A stretch of DNA of 56,561 nt from a virus, in IMG/VR virus record IMGVR_UViG_3300033149_005620, positions 1 to 56,561 of that record, one strand, 5' to 3'. Position 1 is the first letter of the stretch. The number at the start of each line of letters is the position of its first letter. The notes beneath the pieces are model-generated. The model saw only the letters and a program-made list of their open reading frames with translations. It did no database searches and was not told the DNA's origin. Position numbers and translations under genes: made by a program. This document shows positions 21,339 through 29,482 of this stretch, one piece after another.

Positions 21339-21919
21339 CGGTAAGAGGTTTGACGCCGATCCTGATGCACAGCGCAAGAGCGATGATGGCCCAGGCCAGC
21401 GTAAGGACGCGCAGCCAGTCAATCCCGCTCTCGGAAGACGAAGCGGAGCTATCGGCGTACAAGACCGAGGATGGATTTCTCTACATGCCAGGTGATGCAT
21501 TTCGCTCATCCATCGTCCAGGCCGCCGGGCCTTACAAGCAGGGTCGCACCTCGGTCAAGAGCGTGCTGAGCGGCGCGATCCTGGAGATGAAACCGGAAGA
21601 GCTGATCCTGGTGCGTGATGGCAAACGCATCACCGAATACGCAGTGGATGTCCGCAGGGTGGTAGTGCAGGGGAACGCGGTCCTGCGCTCCAGGGCCAGG
21701 ATAGACCTCCCCTGGGAGACAACGTGGGAGATGTGGATCGATGAGAACATGTTCAACGAAAGCTTCATCAAGGATACCCTGCCAGATATTATCAACCGCG
21801 CCGGACTGGTGATAGGCGTGGGGGACTTCCGGCCCGGATCTCCGAAGTGCAAGACGGGGAGATTCGGGCGATACGAGATTGCGAAGTATGAGTTCCCGGT
21901 TAAGAAGGGGGGCAAGTAA
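21320..21919 (+). CDS. RAMP/Cas7-like fold phage protein
   Basis: 199 residues, ATG at 21320 behind AAGGAGG. Starts with a strand YEIEVTVRGLTPILMHSA, contains DGFLYMPGDAFRSSIVQAA, and ends with a glycine-rich loop VIGVGDFRPGSPKCKTGRFGRYEI, as in RRM-fold RAMP proteins of the Cas7 type. Related proteins are common in phage recombination operons with no assigned function. No other Cas gene or CRISPR array is present, so this is not an interference complex. Pentamer arrays flank the gene on both sides, suggesting it or a neighbour binds them (inference). Confidence 0.65.
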   Translation: MYEIEVTVRGLTPILMHSARAMMAQASVRTRSQSIPLSEDEAELSAYKTEDGFLYMPGDAFRSSIVQAAGPYKQGRTSVKSVLSGAILEMKPEELILVRDGKRITEYAVDVRRVVVQGNAVLRSRARIDLPWETTWEMWIDENMFNESFIKDTLPDIINRAGLVIGVGDFRPGSPKCKTGRFGRYEIAKYEFPVKKGGK

Positions 21920-21927
21920 TGCTTTTA

Positions 21928-21992
21928 CACGCCTAGCCCGGCCATGCCGAGCCCGGCCGAGCCGGGTCCGGCCGCGCCAAGCCAAGCCAAGC
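21928..21992 (+). repeat. pentamer array 2 (13 units, CNNGC consensus)
   Basis: Thirteen consecutive 5-base units, for example CATGC, CGAGC and CCGGC, ending with three CAAGC copies. It fills the gap between the RAMP-like gene and the ParB-like gene, 28 bases before the next ATG. Same consensus and period as array 1, though the sequences are not copies. Confidence 0.8.
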
Positions 21993-22019
21993 TTATTATG
22001 ATCAAGGGAGCGACACAGC

Positions 22020-22805
22020 ATGAAGCATCTGGAGAGTAAAGAAGTCAACATCGCAGAGCTGGTGCTGGACTTCAACATCTACCCCCGGCACACGATAAGC
22101 GACAGCACCGCCAGGAAGTATCAGGAGGCCTACAGCCTGGGGGCCGAGTTCCCTCCCGTGAGGGTGGAGGCCAGGTCAATGCGGGTGGTGGACGGATTTC
22201 ACCGCGTCGCCGCCTGCACCAGGAATAAATCCGATACCATCAAAGCAGAGCTCTACGAATTTGAGGATGATAAGGATCTCCTGTTCTGGGCAATGGCCTG
22301 GAATTCCACGCACGGCCAGAACCTGTCAGAGGTTGACTACGCCAGATGCTACCTGATCGGCACAAAGGCCGGAATGAAGCCGGAGCTGATAGCCGAAGCC
22401 CTGAGTGTGAAAATTACCAAGCTAAAGCACGCGAGGCAGAAAGGCGTCGCGGATCCCAAGCTCAGACGCGCAATAACGCACGCAGACTCAGCAATATTCA
22501 AGAAGCCATCCCGCAGTGACCTTGTCCAGCCCAAAATCAAGGAAGATGAGGAGCAAAAGAAGGTCAACAGGATCTTCGAGAGCCCCACCAGGCAGGGGGC
22601 GGAAAGAAAACCCGATGAGCCAGTGATAGACTGGCGCGAGCGCTACGAGAGGGAGCTGGAGATCAGGCTCGCCCTCGAGAAGGAGAACGAGAAGCTGAAG
22701 GAGCAGGTAAGACGACTGAAGGAGACAGTGTTTCGCCTCAGCCGGGAAATCAACCCCGATGAGCCTGAATTCGTCCCCGACGAGGCGGAGGACGCCGTGC
22801 TCTAA
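22020..22805 (+). CDS. ParB-like nuclease domain protein
   Basis: 261 residues, ATG at 22020 behind AGGGAGCG. An N-terminal ParB/Srx-type domain (LDFNIYPRHTISDSTARKYQ, FPPVRVEARSMRVVDGFHRVAA; the VVDGFHR segment is the conserved G.HR box). A middle HTH-like part follows (LSEVDYARCYLIGTKAGM) and then a C-terminal coiled coil (YERELEIRLALEKENEKLKEQ). ParB-type domains bind nucleotides and DNA, some act as nucleases. Situated between array 2 and the recombination genes, it is a candidate array-binding protein. Partitioning is unlikely without a ParA gene. Confidence 0.75.
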   Translation: MKHLESKEVNIAELVLDFNIYPRHTISDSTARKYQEAYSLGAEFPPVRVEARSMRVVDGFHRVAACTRNKSDTIKAELYEFEDDKDLLFWAMAWNSTHGQNLSEVDYARCYLIGTKAGMKPELIAEALSVKITKLKHARQKGVADPKLRRAITHADSAIFKKPSRSDLVQPKIKEDEEQKKVNRIFESPTRQGAERKPDEPVIDWRERYERELEIRLALEKENEKLKEQVRRLKETVFRLSREINPDEPEFVPDEAEDAVL

Positions 22806-22817
22806 AGGGAGGCACTG

Positions 22818-23045
22818 ATGATGTCGGACCTGGAGCTTTTCGAAATTCATGAGGGAAGACGCAAGAAGGTCGCCATTGTGAGCGAGGAGATCATCTCGCG
22901 CATGGGGCCTGAGGCCTTCTTCCCGATCCAGAAAGCTCTGGGACGCATGTGGGACCCTACCCCGGATTCGTCTGGGAATCCGTTTAGCGCCCGGTCGCCC
23001 CAACAAGGGTGGGGTTGGGACCGCAAGCGCGACGGTGACAGGTAG
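22818..23045 (+). CDS. hypothetical protein
   Basis: 75 residues, ATG at 22818 with AAGGGAGGC upstream. Begins MMSDLELFEIHEGRRKKVAI and SEEIISRMGPEAFFPIQKALG; the C-terminal third (WDPTPDSSGNPFSARSPQQ) is coil-like. No domain recognised. Follows the ParB-like gene by 12 bases, so probably cotranscribed. Confidence 0.5.
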   Translation: MMSDLELFEIHEGRRKKVAIVSEEIISRMGPEAFFPIQKALGRMWDPTPDSSGNPFSARSPQQGWGWDRKRDGDR

Positions 23046-23200
23046 GGCCAAGAAAATAAAGCGTAGGAGGTTAGGCAGGGGCGCGTAACCGGGCAACCTA
23101 ACAGCATAACCTTTTGAGCCCGGGCGGGACCTAGTGGCCTGCGGAGCCAAAGCCGGGGTCTCCGCCAGGCCCATGGCCCCGCCCCAGAAGGGAGAGGTTC
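23046..23200 (+). other. GC-rich untranslated segment with hairpins
   Basis: 155 bases without a convincing gene. GTTAGG (23070-23075) can pair with CCTAAC (23097-23102), but GGTTA (23069-23073) can pair instead with TAACC (23086-23090), so two exclusive hairpins exist. A second hairpin of 11 bp with one bulge (GGCCTGCGGAG with CTCCGCCAGGCC, 23136-23171) lies 30 bases before the next start codon. Possibly a regulatory RNA leader. Confidence 0.4.
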
Positions 23201-23473
23201 GTGCCCCGAAAGGACACAAGGCAGCAGCTACCGCTTTTCACTCCTCTTGGCCGTGCATTCTCAGAAGAGCGCGAAGCTGCCGACATGCGCATAATGGTTT
23301 TGGATTCCCTTGCGAAGCAATGGTACGGAGGCCTCCAGCGGGTCGAAGGTGAGAACTGTATCGAATGCGGAAAACCGCTCTACTTCCACTGGAATTACTT
23401 GAACTCCAAGTCGAAGGCGATTGTCTATTGCAGAGATTGCGGATGGCATACGGAGGTGCAGCTCAATGATTGA
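23201..23473 (+). CDS. zinc-ribbon-like small protein
   Basis: 90 residues from a GTG at 23201 (GGGAGAGG upstream); ATG at 23285 is an alternative. CIECGKPLYFHW...IVYCRDCGWHT is a CxxC...CxxC zinc ribbon. The first 50 residues (RQQLPLFTPLGRAFSEERE...LDSLAKQWYGGLQR) are helical. Probably nucleic-acid or protein binding within the recombination operon. Confidence 0.6.
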   Translation: MPRKDTRQQLPLFTPLGRAFSEEREAADMRIMVLDSLAKQWYGGLQRVEGENCIECGKPLYFHWNYLNSKSKAIVYCRDCGWHTEVQLND

Positions 23474-23642
23474 TAACCCAATCTATAGTGAACTTGACCG
23501 CCTCTACCAGCAGAACCTGGAATTGCGGCAGAGGCTCGGCAGTGTCCTTGCGGAAAACAGGCGACTCAGGAGGACGTTGGGGCTTATCGTGAAGGTTCTG
23601 AAATATAACTTACCGAGGAGGAAAAATGAGCAAACACGATAG
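23466..23642 (+). CDS. small coiled-coil protein
   Basis: 58 residues from ATG at 23466, eight bases inside the previous gene, with GGAGGTG upstream. YSELDRLYQQNLELRQRLGSVLAENRRLRRTLGLI is a continuous coiled coil, followed by a basic tail (NLPRRKNEQTR). Overlaps the next start by 17 bases, indicating coupling. Function unknown. Confidence 0.55.
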   Translation: MIDNPIYSELDRLYQQNLELRQRLGSVLAENRRLRRTLGLIVKVLKYNLPRRKNEQTR

Positions 23643-24747
23643 CGCATCAGCACAGGAACAAAAGGAGTTTTCCCTGGAGGAATACAGGGCAAGGTCGTTC
23701 AACGTGTTAGTCCCCACCCAAACCCTCAGGACCTATTCCGACATGCACGAGCCCGTCCTTGAGCAGGTGTTCCTATCACCCAACCCGGACGACGGCGACG
23801 TGTACGTCCAGGAGCAGGGGAATCAAAGGAAGCCCACCAAATACGCGCTTACTAAGCAGGCACTCATGAAGCTGAGCCTTTGCGCTGGCATCATGTGGCA
23901 CCCTGCCGAGACAAGGCGCACGGATGACAGAAGCGATAAGAATTATGTGAGCTATCAAGCAGTCGGCGGGGTGCGCAAGTCCGACGGCACCTGGGTGTTC
24001 TGGAAGGGGGAGTACGACCTCGACTTTGAGGTCATCGAGATGGAGCTGGAGGAGCAGTACCGCAACAAGGCCGAGAAATACGAGGCCGACGAGGACGCCA
24101 CCTGGTGGCAGAAGAAGACTGAGGATGAAAAGGAAGCTTACATTCAGCGCTGCATCCGGAGGGACCTGCTCCAGAAGCGGAAGCATAAACTGAAACTGGC
24201 CGAATCCGGCGCAATGAACAGGGTGATCCGCGCCGTCCTCGGGATGAAAAGCACCTACACCAAAAAGGAGCTGGAACAGCCCTTTGTTGTGGCCCGGGTT
24301 GTATTCCGTCCCGATTACTCGGACCCGGAGGTTAGGCGGCAGCTCACCGAGGCGTCCATAGACGCTATGACGAGCATCTACGGCCCCCCCAGGGGCGCAT
24401 ACAAAGCGGGGGCGCCGGCGCCGGGCTCTGACCCTGGTCCTGGGAAGCCGCCGGATCAACAACGGCCCCCTGGGTCTCACACCATCATCGACGTAGAACC
24501 CGAGGAACCCCCGGACCCTGAAAACGGAGAGGCAGAGGGAGGACCGCCCGAGGGGGACAGCAGGGAAGTTGATTTCATCAACAGCGGCGTGGATGACCAG
24601 ATAAAGACCCTGACTCTGCTTGCAGCGCGTAAGGGCTATGACATGACGCAGCTCAAGAGGCCCATACTACAGTGGGAGCCTGAACACCGCATAGGCTTCT
24701 TCCGGAAGCTTAATTCCATGCCCGACAAAGAGGAGAACCCGTACTAG
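23626..24747 (+). CDS. recombination protein, possible ssDNA-annealing type
   Basis: 373 residues, ATG at 23626 with CCGAGGAGG upstream. TKQALMKLSLCAGIMW near residue 80, KGEYDLDFEVIEMELEEQY, and KHKLKLAESGAMNRVIRAVLG followed by LKSTYTK-like GMKSTYTKKELEQPFVV are reminiscent of Rad52/Sak-like annealing proteins (the AESGA..R.IR..LG..S.Y pattern). A Pro/Gly-rich linker follows and a conserved C-terminal segment. Position directly before the SbcD/SbcC-like pair supports a recombination role. The family assignment is tentative. Confidence 0.45.
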   Translation: MSKHDSASAQEQKEFSLEEYRARSFNVLVPTQTLRTYSDMHEPVLEQVFLSPNPDDGDVYVQEQGNQRKPTKYALTKQALMKLSLCAGIMWHPAETRRTDDRSDKNYVSYQAVGGVRKSDGTWVFWKGEYDLDFEVIEMELEEQYRNKAEKYEADEDATWWQKKTEDEKEAYIQRCIRRDLLQKRKHKLKLAESGAMNRVIRAVLGMKSTYTKKELEQPFVVARVVFRPDYSDPEVRRQLTEASIDAMTSIYGPPRGAYKAGAPAPGSDPGPGKPPDQQRPPGSHTIIDVEPEEPPDPENGEAEGGPPEGDSREVDFINSGVDDQIKTLTLLAARKGYDMTQLKRPILQWEPEHRIGFFRKLNSMPDKEENPY

Positions 24748-24751
24748 GCTG

Positions 24752-24883
24752 ATGAACTGGATAATAGGGATAGTTTTCGTGCTGGGCATGTCTCTGGCCA
24801 TGAACGAGGGCGACTATTTCCCCTGGGCGAACCTGCTTGGATTTCTGTTAATGCTTGGCATGCTGAGGCTGATGAGGCGATAA
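24752..24883 (+). CDS. 43-residue membrane protein
   Basis: ATG at 24752, four bases after the previous stop, with GAGGAGAA upstream. Two short hydrophobic segments (IIGIVFVLGMSLAM and ANLLGFLLMLGMLRLM) ending in RR. Its stop is directly followed by the next gene's ATG. Function unknown. Confidence 0.5.
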   Translation: MNWIIGIVFVLGMSLAMNEGDYFPWANLLGFLLMLGMLRLMRR

Positions 24884-25180
24884 ATGCGGTTGTTTGCAAG
24901 CATATTCTTTCTGTTGGGCGTGATCACCGCTGTACTGGTTTTGGGGCTGTTTGCAGGCTGGGTGCTCAAACGATGGGAGAGGGAGATGACGAAGGAGTAC
25001 GTAATAAAGGACAGGAAGATGGGGCTGTATTTTGTAGGTCATGCAGATGGCGGTCGGTACGAGCTCGGCTCGAAGCGCAGGGCAAGGCGTTTCCACAGCG
25101 CGTCCTTTGCCGCCTACGTCGTGGAGGCCCTCAGCAAGGTGGCGGAAGGTCCCTTTGAGATCGAGAAAATAAGGAGATGA
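24884..25180 (+). CDS. membrane-anchored hypothetical protein
   Basis: 98 residues starting immediately after the previous TAA. One N-terminal transmembrane helix (LFASIFFLLGVITAVLVLGLFAGWVL) followed by a basic cytoplasmic-like part (KRWEREMTKEYVIKD, GSKRRARRF). No recognised domain. Confidence 0.5.
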   Translation: MRLFASIFFLLGVITAVLVLGLFAGWVLKRWEREMTKEYVIKDRKMGLYFVGHADGGRYELGSKRRARRFHSASFAAYVVEALSKVAEGPFEIEKIRR

Positions 25181-25185
25181 GGGAG

Positions 25186-25383
25186 ATGGGCAAAACCTAT
25201 GAGATCCAATACTCCATGGCCGTGCGGCGCTGGGTCGGCGTGGAGCAGAAGGGTCCGCTCTCGAAGGTCCTCTGCGTGGGCGAGACCCCGGCGGAGTGCT
25301 TCAGCCAGCTTGAGCGGGCGGACGGCGCGGACACGAAGACCGTGTTCGCGGTCGAAGTGGAAAGCGAGGAGGCAACGCCATGA
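25186..25383 (+). CDS. hypothetical small protein
   Basis: 65 residues. ATG at 25186 is nine bases after AAGGAG; the ATG at 25177 (ATGA overlap) is too close to that site. Starts MGKTYEIQYSMAVRRWVGVE; ends with an acidic tail. Overlaps the following gene by four bases (ATGA). Not recognised. Confidence 0.5.
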   Translation: MGKTYEIQYSMAVRRWVGVEQKGPLSKVLCVGETPAECFSQLERADGADTKTVFAVEVESEEATP

Positions 25384-25655
25384 GATTGAACCAAGAGGTG
25401 ATTCAAACGATTGAGGAGAGCGTAAGCAGGCTCTTGTCGGAATACAAGGATGAACTGAATGAAGCCTATCTCAAATGCGACGAGAGGAAATTCTCCATAG
25501 CGCTGGGAACAAAGATTGAGGAGACCGACAACGGCCGCTTCAAAGTAGAGACCTCGATCAGCTTCGTGAAGGATAAGGTCAAGGACTCGACCATCGACTA
25601 TGTCGATGCCGAGCAAGTCTCATTCAACTTCAAAAACTCGGAGGCAGGCTCGTGA
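25380..25655 (+). CDS. conserved phage protein upstream of sbcD-like gene
   Basis: 91 residues. NQEVIQTIEESVSRLLSEYKDELNEAYLKCDERKFSIALGTKI followed by a strand-rich half (VETSISFVKDKVKDSTIDY). Small proteins with this pattern often precede phage SbcD/SbcC genes. Four-base overlaps at both ends show tight coupling in the operon. Function unknown; possibly a nuclease accessory. Confidence 0.6.
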   Translation: MRLNQEVIQTIEESVSRLLSEYKDELNEAYLKCDERKFSIALGTKIEETDNGRFKVETSISFVKDKVKDSTIDYVDAEQVSFNFKNSEAGS

Positions 25656-26887
25656 AGATATTCCACTTGGCAGACCTGCATATTCGTGACCACGATATAG
25701 ATCAGTGCTGGCGTTGCCTGCATGCTGTAACAGAAAAGGCGCAGGTGGAGCGGCCCGACCTCGTGGTCGTGGCGGGAGATATTTTCGACAACCAGGCGGT
25801 CAAGCTCGGGTCGGATTCGGCAAGGCTCGCGGTGGGCTGGTTCTCCCAGATAGCAGCTATTGCGCCGGTGATATGTGTAACGGGAACGCCGTCGCACGAC
25901 GGCAAAGCGCCCGAAATACTGGCACACATCAATAACCCGGGCATCTGGGTATCTGCGGTGCCGGAGCAGATCGTAGTCGCGAAGGGGGAAATCTGGACAA
26001 TGCAGGATTTCTGGGACACCGCATCCCCTGACATAAGCGATTGCGACTTGATCGTAAGTCTTGTTCCCGCGCCGACAAAGCAGTTCTGGGACAGCCGCGG
26101 CGGGATCCTCGAGACGGACCAGGAAATCTCTCAGACCATGAGCGGCATCTTCGCAGGGTTCGGGGACATCGCTTCGCAGTTTAGCTGCCCCCACATTTTA
26201 GTGGGCCACTTCTCTGTCCGGGGCGCAGAGATATCTGAAAGCCAGGTCATGGTCGGGCGCGAGATTGAGATTGGCAAAGACCAGCTTTCACTGGCCAACG
26301 CCCACCTGGTTCTCCTCGGGCACATACACAAGCGCCAGAGTATCGAACCCAACATCTTCTATTCCGGGTCCCTTTACCCTCTCAATTATGGCGAGAAGGA
26401 AGATAAGGGCTATTACATACAGACAATTGATGGGACCGCAACGCTGTCCCAATTCATCAAAACACCCCACCGCAAACTCACAAGGCTCATATATGACTTC
26501 ACCCGCCATGAGGAGGATACGCTGCACGACCTAGACATCGTGCTGTATAGCCTGGCCCCTGAAGAGGTCCAGGGGGCTGCCCTGCGCGTGGAGCTGAGGG
26601 TGTGGCAGGATGAAGCGGAACAGTTGGACCCTGAGGGAATCAAGAAATTCTACCTTGACGGCGACTTTAGCGTTTACAGGGCAAGCTCGGTTGAGGTGCG
26701 GATCGTGCGAGTACCCAGGGAGAATGTGAGGTGCGAAACTATCCTGAAAGCGCAAAAGCTGAGAGAGAAAATTCTTGAGCGAGCCCGGGTGTCCGGAGAA
26801 AACGGGGTGCCGGAGAGCATTCTGGAAAAGGCCGATAGCCTCGAAGCCCTGCCAGCACAGGAGCTTGTCGAGCGGGTATCACGCTAA
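25652..26887 (+). CDS. SbcD/Mre11-like exonuclease subunit (T4 gp47-like)
   Basis: 411 residues from a GTG at 25652. Calcineurin-like phosphoesterase motifs are in order: DLHI (8-11), GDIFDN (42-47), GTPSHD (78-83, in place of the usual GNHD), GHFSV and GHIHKR. With the SbcC-like ATPase encoded at 27152 it should form a Mn-dependent nuclease that opens hairpins, trims protein-blocked ends and resects DNA during phage recombination. The Asn-to-Ser/His-preserving change in the third motif is seen in phage members and keeps the metal-binding Asp/His. Confidence 0.88.
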   Translation: MKIFHLADLHIRDHDIDQCWRCLHAVTEKAQVERPDLVVVAGDIFDNQAVKLGSDSARLAVGWFSQIAAIAPVICVTGTPSHDGKAPEILAHINNPGIWVSAVPEQIVVAKGEIWTMQDFWDTASPDISDCDLIVSLVPAPTKQFWDSRGGILETDQEISQTMSGIFAGFGDIASQFSCPHILVGHFSVRGAEISESQVMVGREIEIGKDQLSLANAHLVLLGHIHKRQSIEPNIFYSGSLYPLNYGEKEDKGYYIQTIDGTATLSQFIKTPHRKLTRLIYDFTRHEEDTLHDLDIVLYSLAPEEVQGAALRVELRVWQDEAEQLDPEGIKKFYLDGDFSVYRASSVEVRIVRVPRENVRCETILKAQKLREKILERARVSGENGVPESILEKADSLEALPAQELVERVSR

Positions 26888-26890
26888 AAG

Positions 26891-26909
26891 ATTAACCCCA
26901 GGGGTTAAT
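26891..26909. promoter_or_regulatory. 19-bp perfect palindrome between sbcD- and sbcC-like genes
   Basis: ATTAACCCCAGGGGTTAAT has 9-base arms around a single A, three bases after the stop of the SbcD-like gene and 20 before the next ATG. The loop is too small for a good terminator and no U-tract follows, so a DNA-binding operator inside the operon is more likely. Confidence 0.45.
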
Positions 26910-26928
26910 AGCTTTGAAAGGAGGCGTA

Positions 26929-27162
26929 ATGGAGAAGAAGATAGGCCCTACCGGCAGATTTCCGGAGGGCAAGATTAACGAGCATGATGAGGGCGAGCTC
27001 CGGATCGGCATCCCGACCGATGGGGAAAAGGTCGTGGTCAGTTTCGGCGTGCCCGTGTTGTGGCTCGCCATGACTGGAGATCAAGCGATAGAACTGGGCG
27101 ATGCGTTGACGAAGCATGGCCGCAAGGCCAACGGCTGGGACGGAGGAATAAATGAAAATTGA
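26929..27162 (+). CDS. hypothetical small protein
   Basis: 77 residues from ATG at 26929 with AAAGGAGGCG upstream. MEKKIGPTGRFPEGKINEHDEGELRIGIPTDGEKVVVSFG and a Trp/Leu-rich helix near the end (WLAMTGDQAIELGDALTKHGRK). Overlaps the SbcC-like gene by 11 bases. Conserved-looking but unrecognised; located between the two nuclease subunits. Confidence 0.55.
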   Translation: MEKKIGPTGRFPEGKINEHDEGELRIGIPTDGEKVVVSFGVPVLWLAMTGDQAIELGDALTKHGRKANGWDGGINEN

Positions 27163-29455
27163 GTCGATCAAACTGCGCGGATTCATCGGCATCAAGAAAG
27201 GGCTGGGGCTCGACGACCTCGCCCTTGATCTGTCCAGTCTTTCCGGTCTGGTTGCTATTGCCGGGCAAAACGGCAGGGGGAAGACCTCACTCCTTGAGAA
27301 CCTCCAACCGTTTCGCGCCTTCGCATCACGCAAGAGGGCGCTGCAGCACCACGTGTTCTTGAGGGATAGCTACAGGGAGCTTTCCTTCAGGTGGAATGGC
27401 GATGTCTACCGGACCCTCCTGAAGATTGATTGTGACAGCGAGCGCCAGGAAGGGTTTATCTGGAAGAACGGGGATCCCCAGGTGAACGGCAAGGTGCGGG
27501 ACTACGATCGCTATATTGAGGGGCTCTTCGGTAGTTCTCGGCTCTTTTTCAACAGCGTGTTCTGCGCCCAGGGCGCAGAAAAAATCACGGACATGACCCC
27601 GGGGCAGCTTAAATCGTTGTTTACCGAATTCCTCCGCCTGGACCGCTACGTTGAATGGGAGCAGACCGCGAAGCAAATTGGCCAGGTCCTGAGTGGAAAG
27701 GCAAACCAGTTGCAAAAAGAGGTCCAGCACCTTGAACGCATAGTGGGCGAGATCGAAGGGCTGAGGATAAAGCTGATCACGGAAAGGCAGCGGTATGAGC
27801 AACAGAATAAGCGAACCCAGGGGCTGGCAGGTGAGTTGGAGCGCGTAAAGAATGAGCTTGACATTGCCAGCGAGACTGAGAGCAAGAACAGGGTCCTGCG
27901 CGCTAAGCTCGATGCCTACAGCGAAAGCCATGAGGCCGCCCGGAGGGACCTTGCAGCCATTGAGGGGGATGCCCGGGAGGAGATTGAAAGGTTTGGCCGG
28001 GAAATAGCTAAGCTTGAGGGGGAAATTGCGCGCTATAAGGGCATCCTTGAGGAAGGCGACAGGATCACCAGTGCGGTGAGGGAATCAGAGGAGGCCGCTG
28101 CGAGGCTAGCAGGTCTCCTAAAGGATCTGGAGGATACGAGGGCAAAAAATGATGAAGCCCAAGGTTCTATTGGCAGAGTAAAGGAGGAGCTCGCCAAAGC
28201 GAAGGCTGAAAAAGCGAGCTTGAGCGAAGCTAAGGACCTCGCAGTCCTTGAGGCCAGGCTCAAGGCAGCGAAGGAGGATTTGAAGACTTTAAATCTCCGC
28301 GACCCTGCCTGCCGGTCCACTACCTGCTCATTTATCGCCAGGTCCATAGAATCCCAAAAAGCGATTCCGGGCCTCGAACGCCAGATAGGAGAATTAAAAG
28401 CCGAGCAGGAAAAGCGGCTTGAGGCGGTGGAAAAAGACATCCGCTCCGCTACCGAAAGGTTGCGCTCCCTTGAGGGTGAGCAGGGTAAACTCGGTGAGAG
28501 CATCGCGCGGGTCAAAAAAGCGATCACAGAGCAGCAACAGATAATCAGCCGGAACAAGGCATTCGGGGATAAGGCATCCCAACTTGAGACGGCGCGTGCA
28601 GCAGTTTCCTCTACAGACGACCGGCTGTTCGCTCTGGTGAAGGATCGCCATCTGGCCAAGGAGAAATGGGATAAGAAGGTACGCGCCAAGCAGGAGGAAA
28701 TCAGGGTACTCGCAAAGATGAAAGAGGAGGTCAAAGCGGGGATAGACGAGAAAGCGGAGTCAAGGGTCGCGGAGCTGAAAGGGAAGATTGAGGCTCTGCA
28801 AGGGGAGTTCGCCCAGGGTGAAAAGGCGTGCGCCGAAACCTCCAGGAACATCGCGGTGCTTGAAAATCAGCTTCAACAGGCGGAACGGGAGAAAGAAAAG
28901 CTTGCTGCGCTACAAGGAGAAATTGGGAGGGTGAAGAACGAGGTGTCTGAGTGGGCATACCTACAGACGGCGTGCGGGGCGAATGGCCTCAGGGCGCTGG
29001 AGATTGATAGCGTCGCGCCGGCCATCAGCGCATACGCGAACGAATTGCTCAGCCAGGCTTTTGGCCCTCTGTTCACGGTGCGCCTCCGGACCCAGGACGA
29101 GGAGGGCAGGGAAGTTCTGCAAGTCCTCGTCATGCGGGAGGACGGCAGCGAGCCGCTGCTTGAGAACCTCTCAGGCGGGGAGAAAATATGGATACTAAAG
29201 GCTCTGCGCCTGGCAATGACGCTGATCAGCAAAGAAAAGAGCGGCCACAATTTCCTCACGTGTTTGGCCGACGAGGAAGATGGGGCGCTGGACGTAGAAA
29301 ACGCCTTGAACTTCATTCGCCTGTATAGAGCGTTCATGGTCTCTGGCGGGTTTGAATCATGCTTTTTCATCAGCCATAAGCCAGAGTGCGTGGCCATGGC
29401 GGATCACCAGGTGCTGTTTCAGAGCGGCGGAGTTGAGGTGAACGCAGGCGCATAG
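27152..29455 (+). CDS. SbcC/Rad50-like ATPase (T4 gp46-like)
   Basis: 767 residues. Walker A GQNGRGKTSLLE (about 37-48); a long coiled coil from 170 to 630 with a hook CRSTTC near residues 386-391 (C-x4-C instead of the usual CxxC); signature LSGGEK near 672; Walker B TCLADEED near 705. Rad50-type proteins hold DNA ends via the hook and drive the Mre11/SbcD nuclease by ATP hydrolysis. Partner gene is at 25652. The role is phage replication, recombination and degradation or processing of DNA ends. Confidence 0.9.
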   Translation: MKIESIKLRGFIGIKKGLGLDDLALDLSSLSGLVAIAGQNGRGKTSLLENLQPFRAFASRKRALQHHVFLRDSYRELSFRWNGDVYRTLLKIDCDSERQEGFIWKNGDPQVNGKVRDYDRYIEGLFGSSRLFFNSVFCAQGAEKITDMTPGQLKSLFTEFLRLDRYVEWEQTAKQIGQVLSGKANQLQKEVQHLERIVGEIEGLRIKLITERQRYEQQNKRTQGLAGELERVKNELDIASETESKNRVLRAKLDAYSESHEAARRDLAAIEGDAREEIERFGREIAKLEGEIARYKGILEEGDRITSAVRESEEAAARLAGLLKDLEDTRAKNDEAQGSIGRVKEELAKAKAEKASLSEAKDLAVLEARLKAAKEDLKTLNLRDPACRSTTCSFIARSIESQKAIPGLERQIGELKAEQEKRLEAVEKDIRSATERLRSLEGEQGKLGESIARVKKAITEQQQIISRNKAFGDKASQLETARAAVSSTDDRLFALVKDRHLAKEKWDKKVRAKQEEIRVLAKMKEEVKAGIDEKAESRVAELKGKIEALQGEFAQGEKACAETSRNIAVLENQLQQAEREKEKLAALQGEIGRVKNEVSEWAYLQTACGANGLRALEIDSVAPAISAYANELLSQAFGPLFTVRLRTQDEEGREVLQVLVMREDGSEPLLENLSGGEKIWILKALRLAMTLISKEKSGHNFLTCLADEEDGALDVENALNFIRLYRAFMVSGGFESCFFISHKPECVAMADHQVLFQSGGVEVNAGA

Positions 29456-29482
29456 GAGGCACGACAGGGAGTATATACACGG

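Noticed and set aside
21215-21992. CRISPR array or Cas system around the RAMP-like gene
   Set aside because: Units are five bases with no spacers, and no Cas gene other than a distant Cas7-like fold is present.
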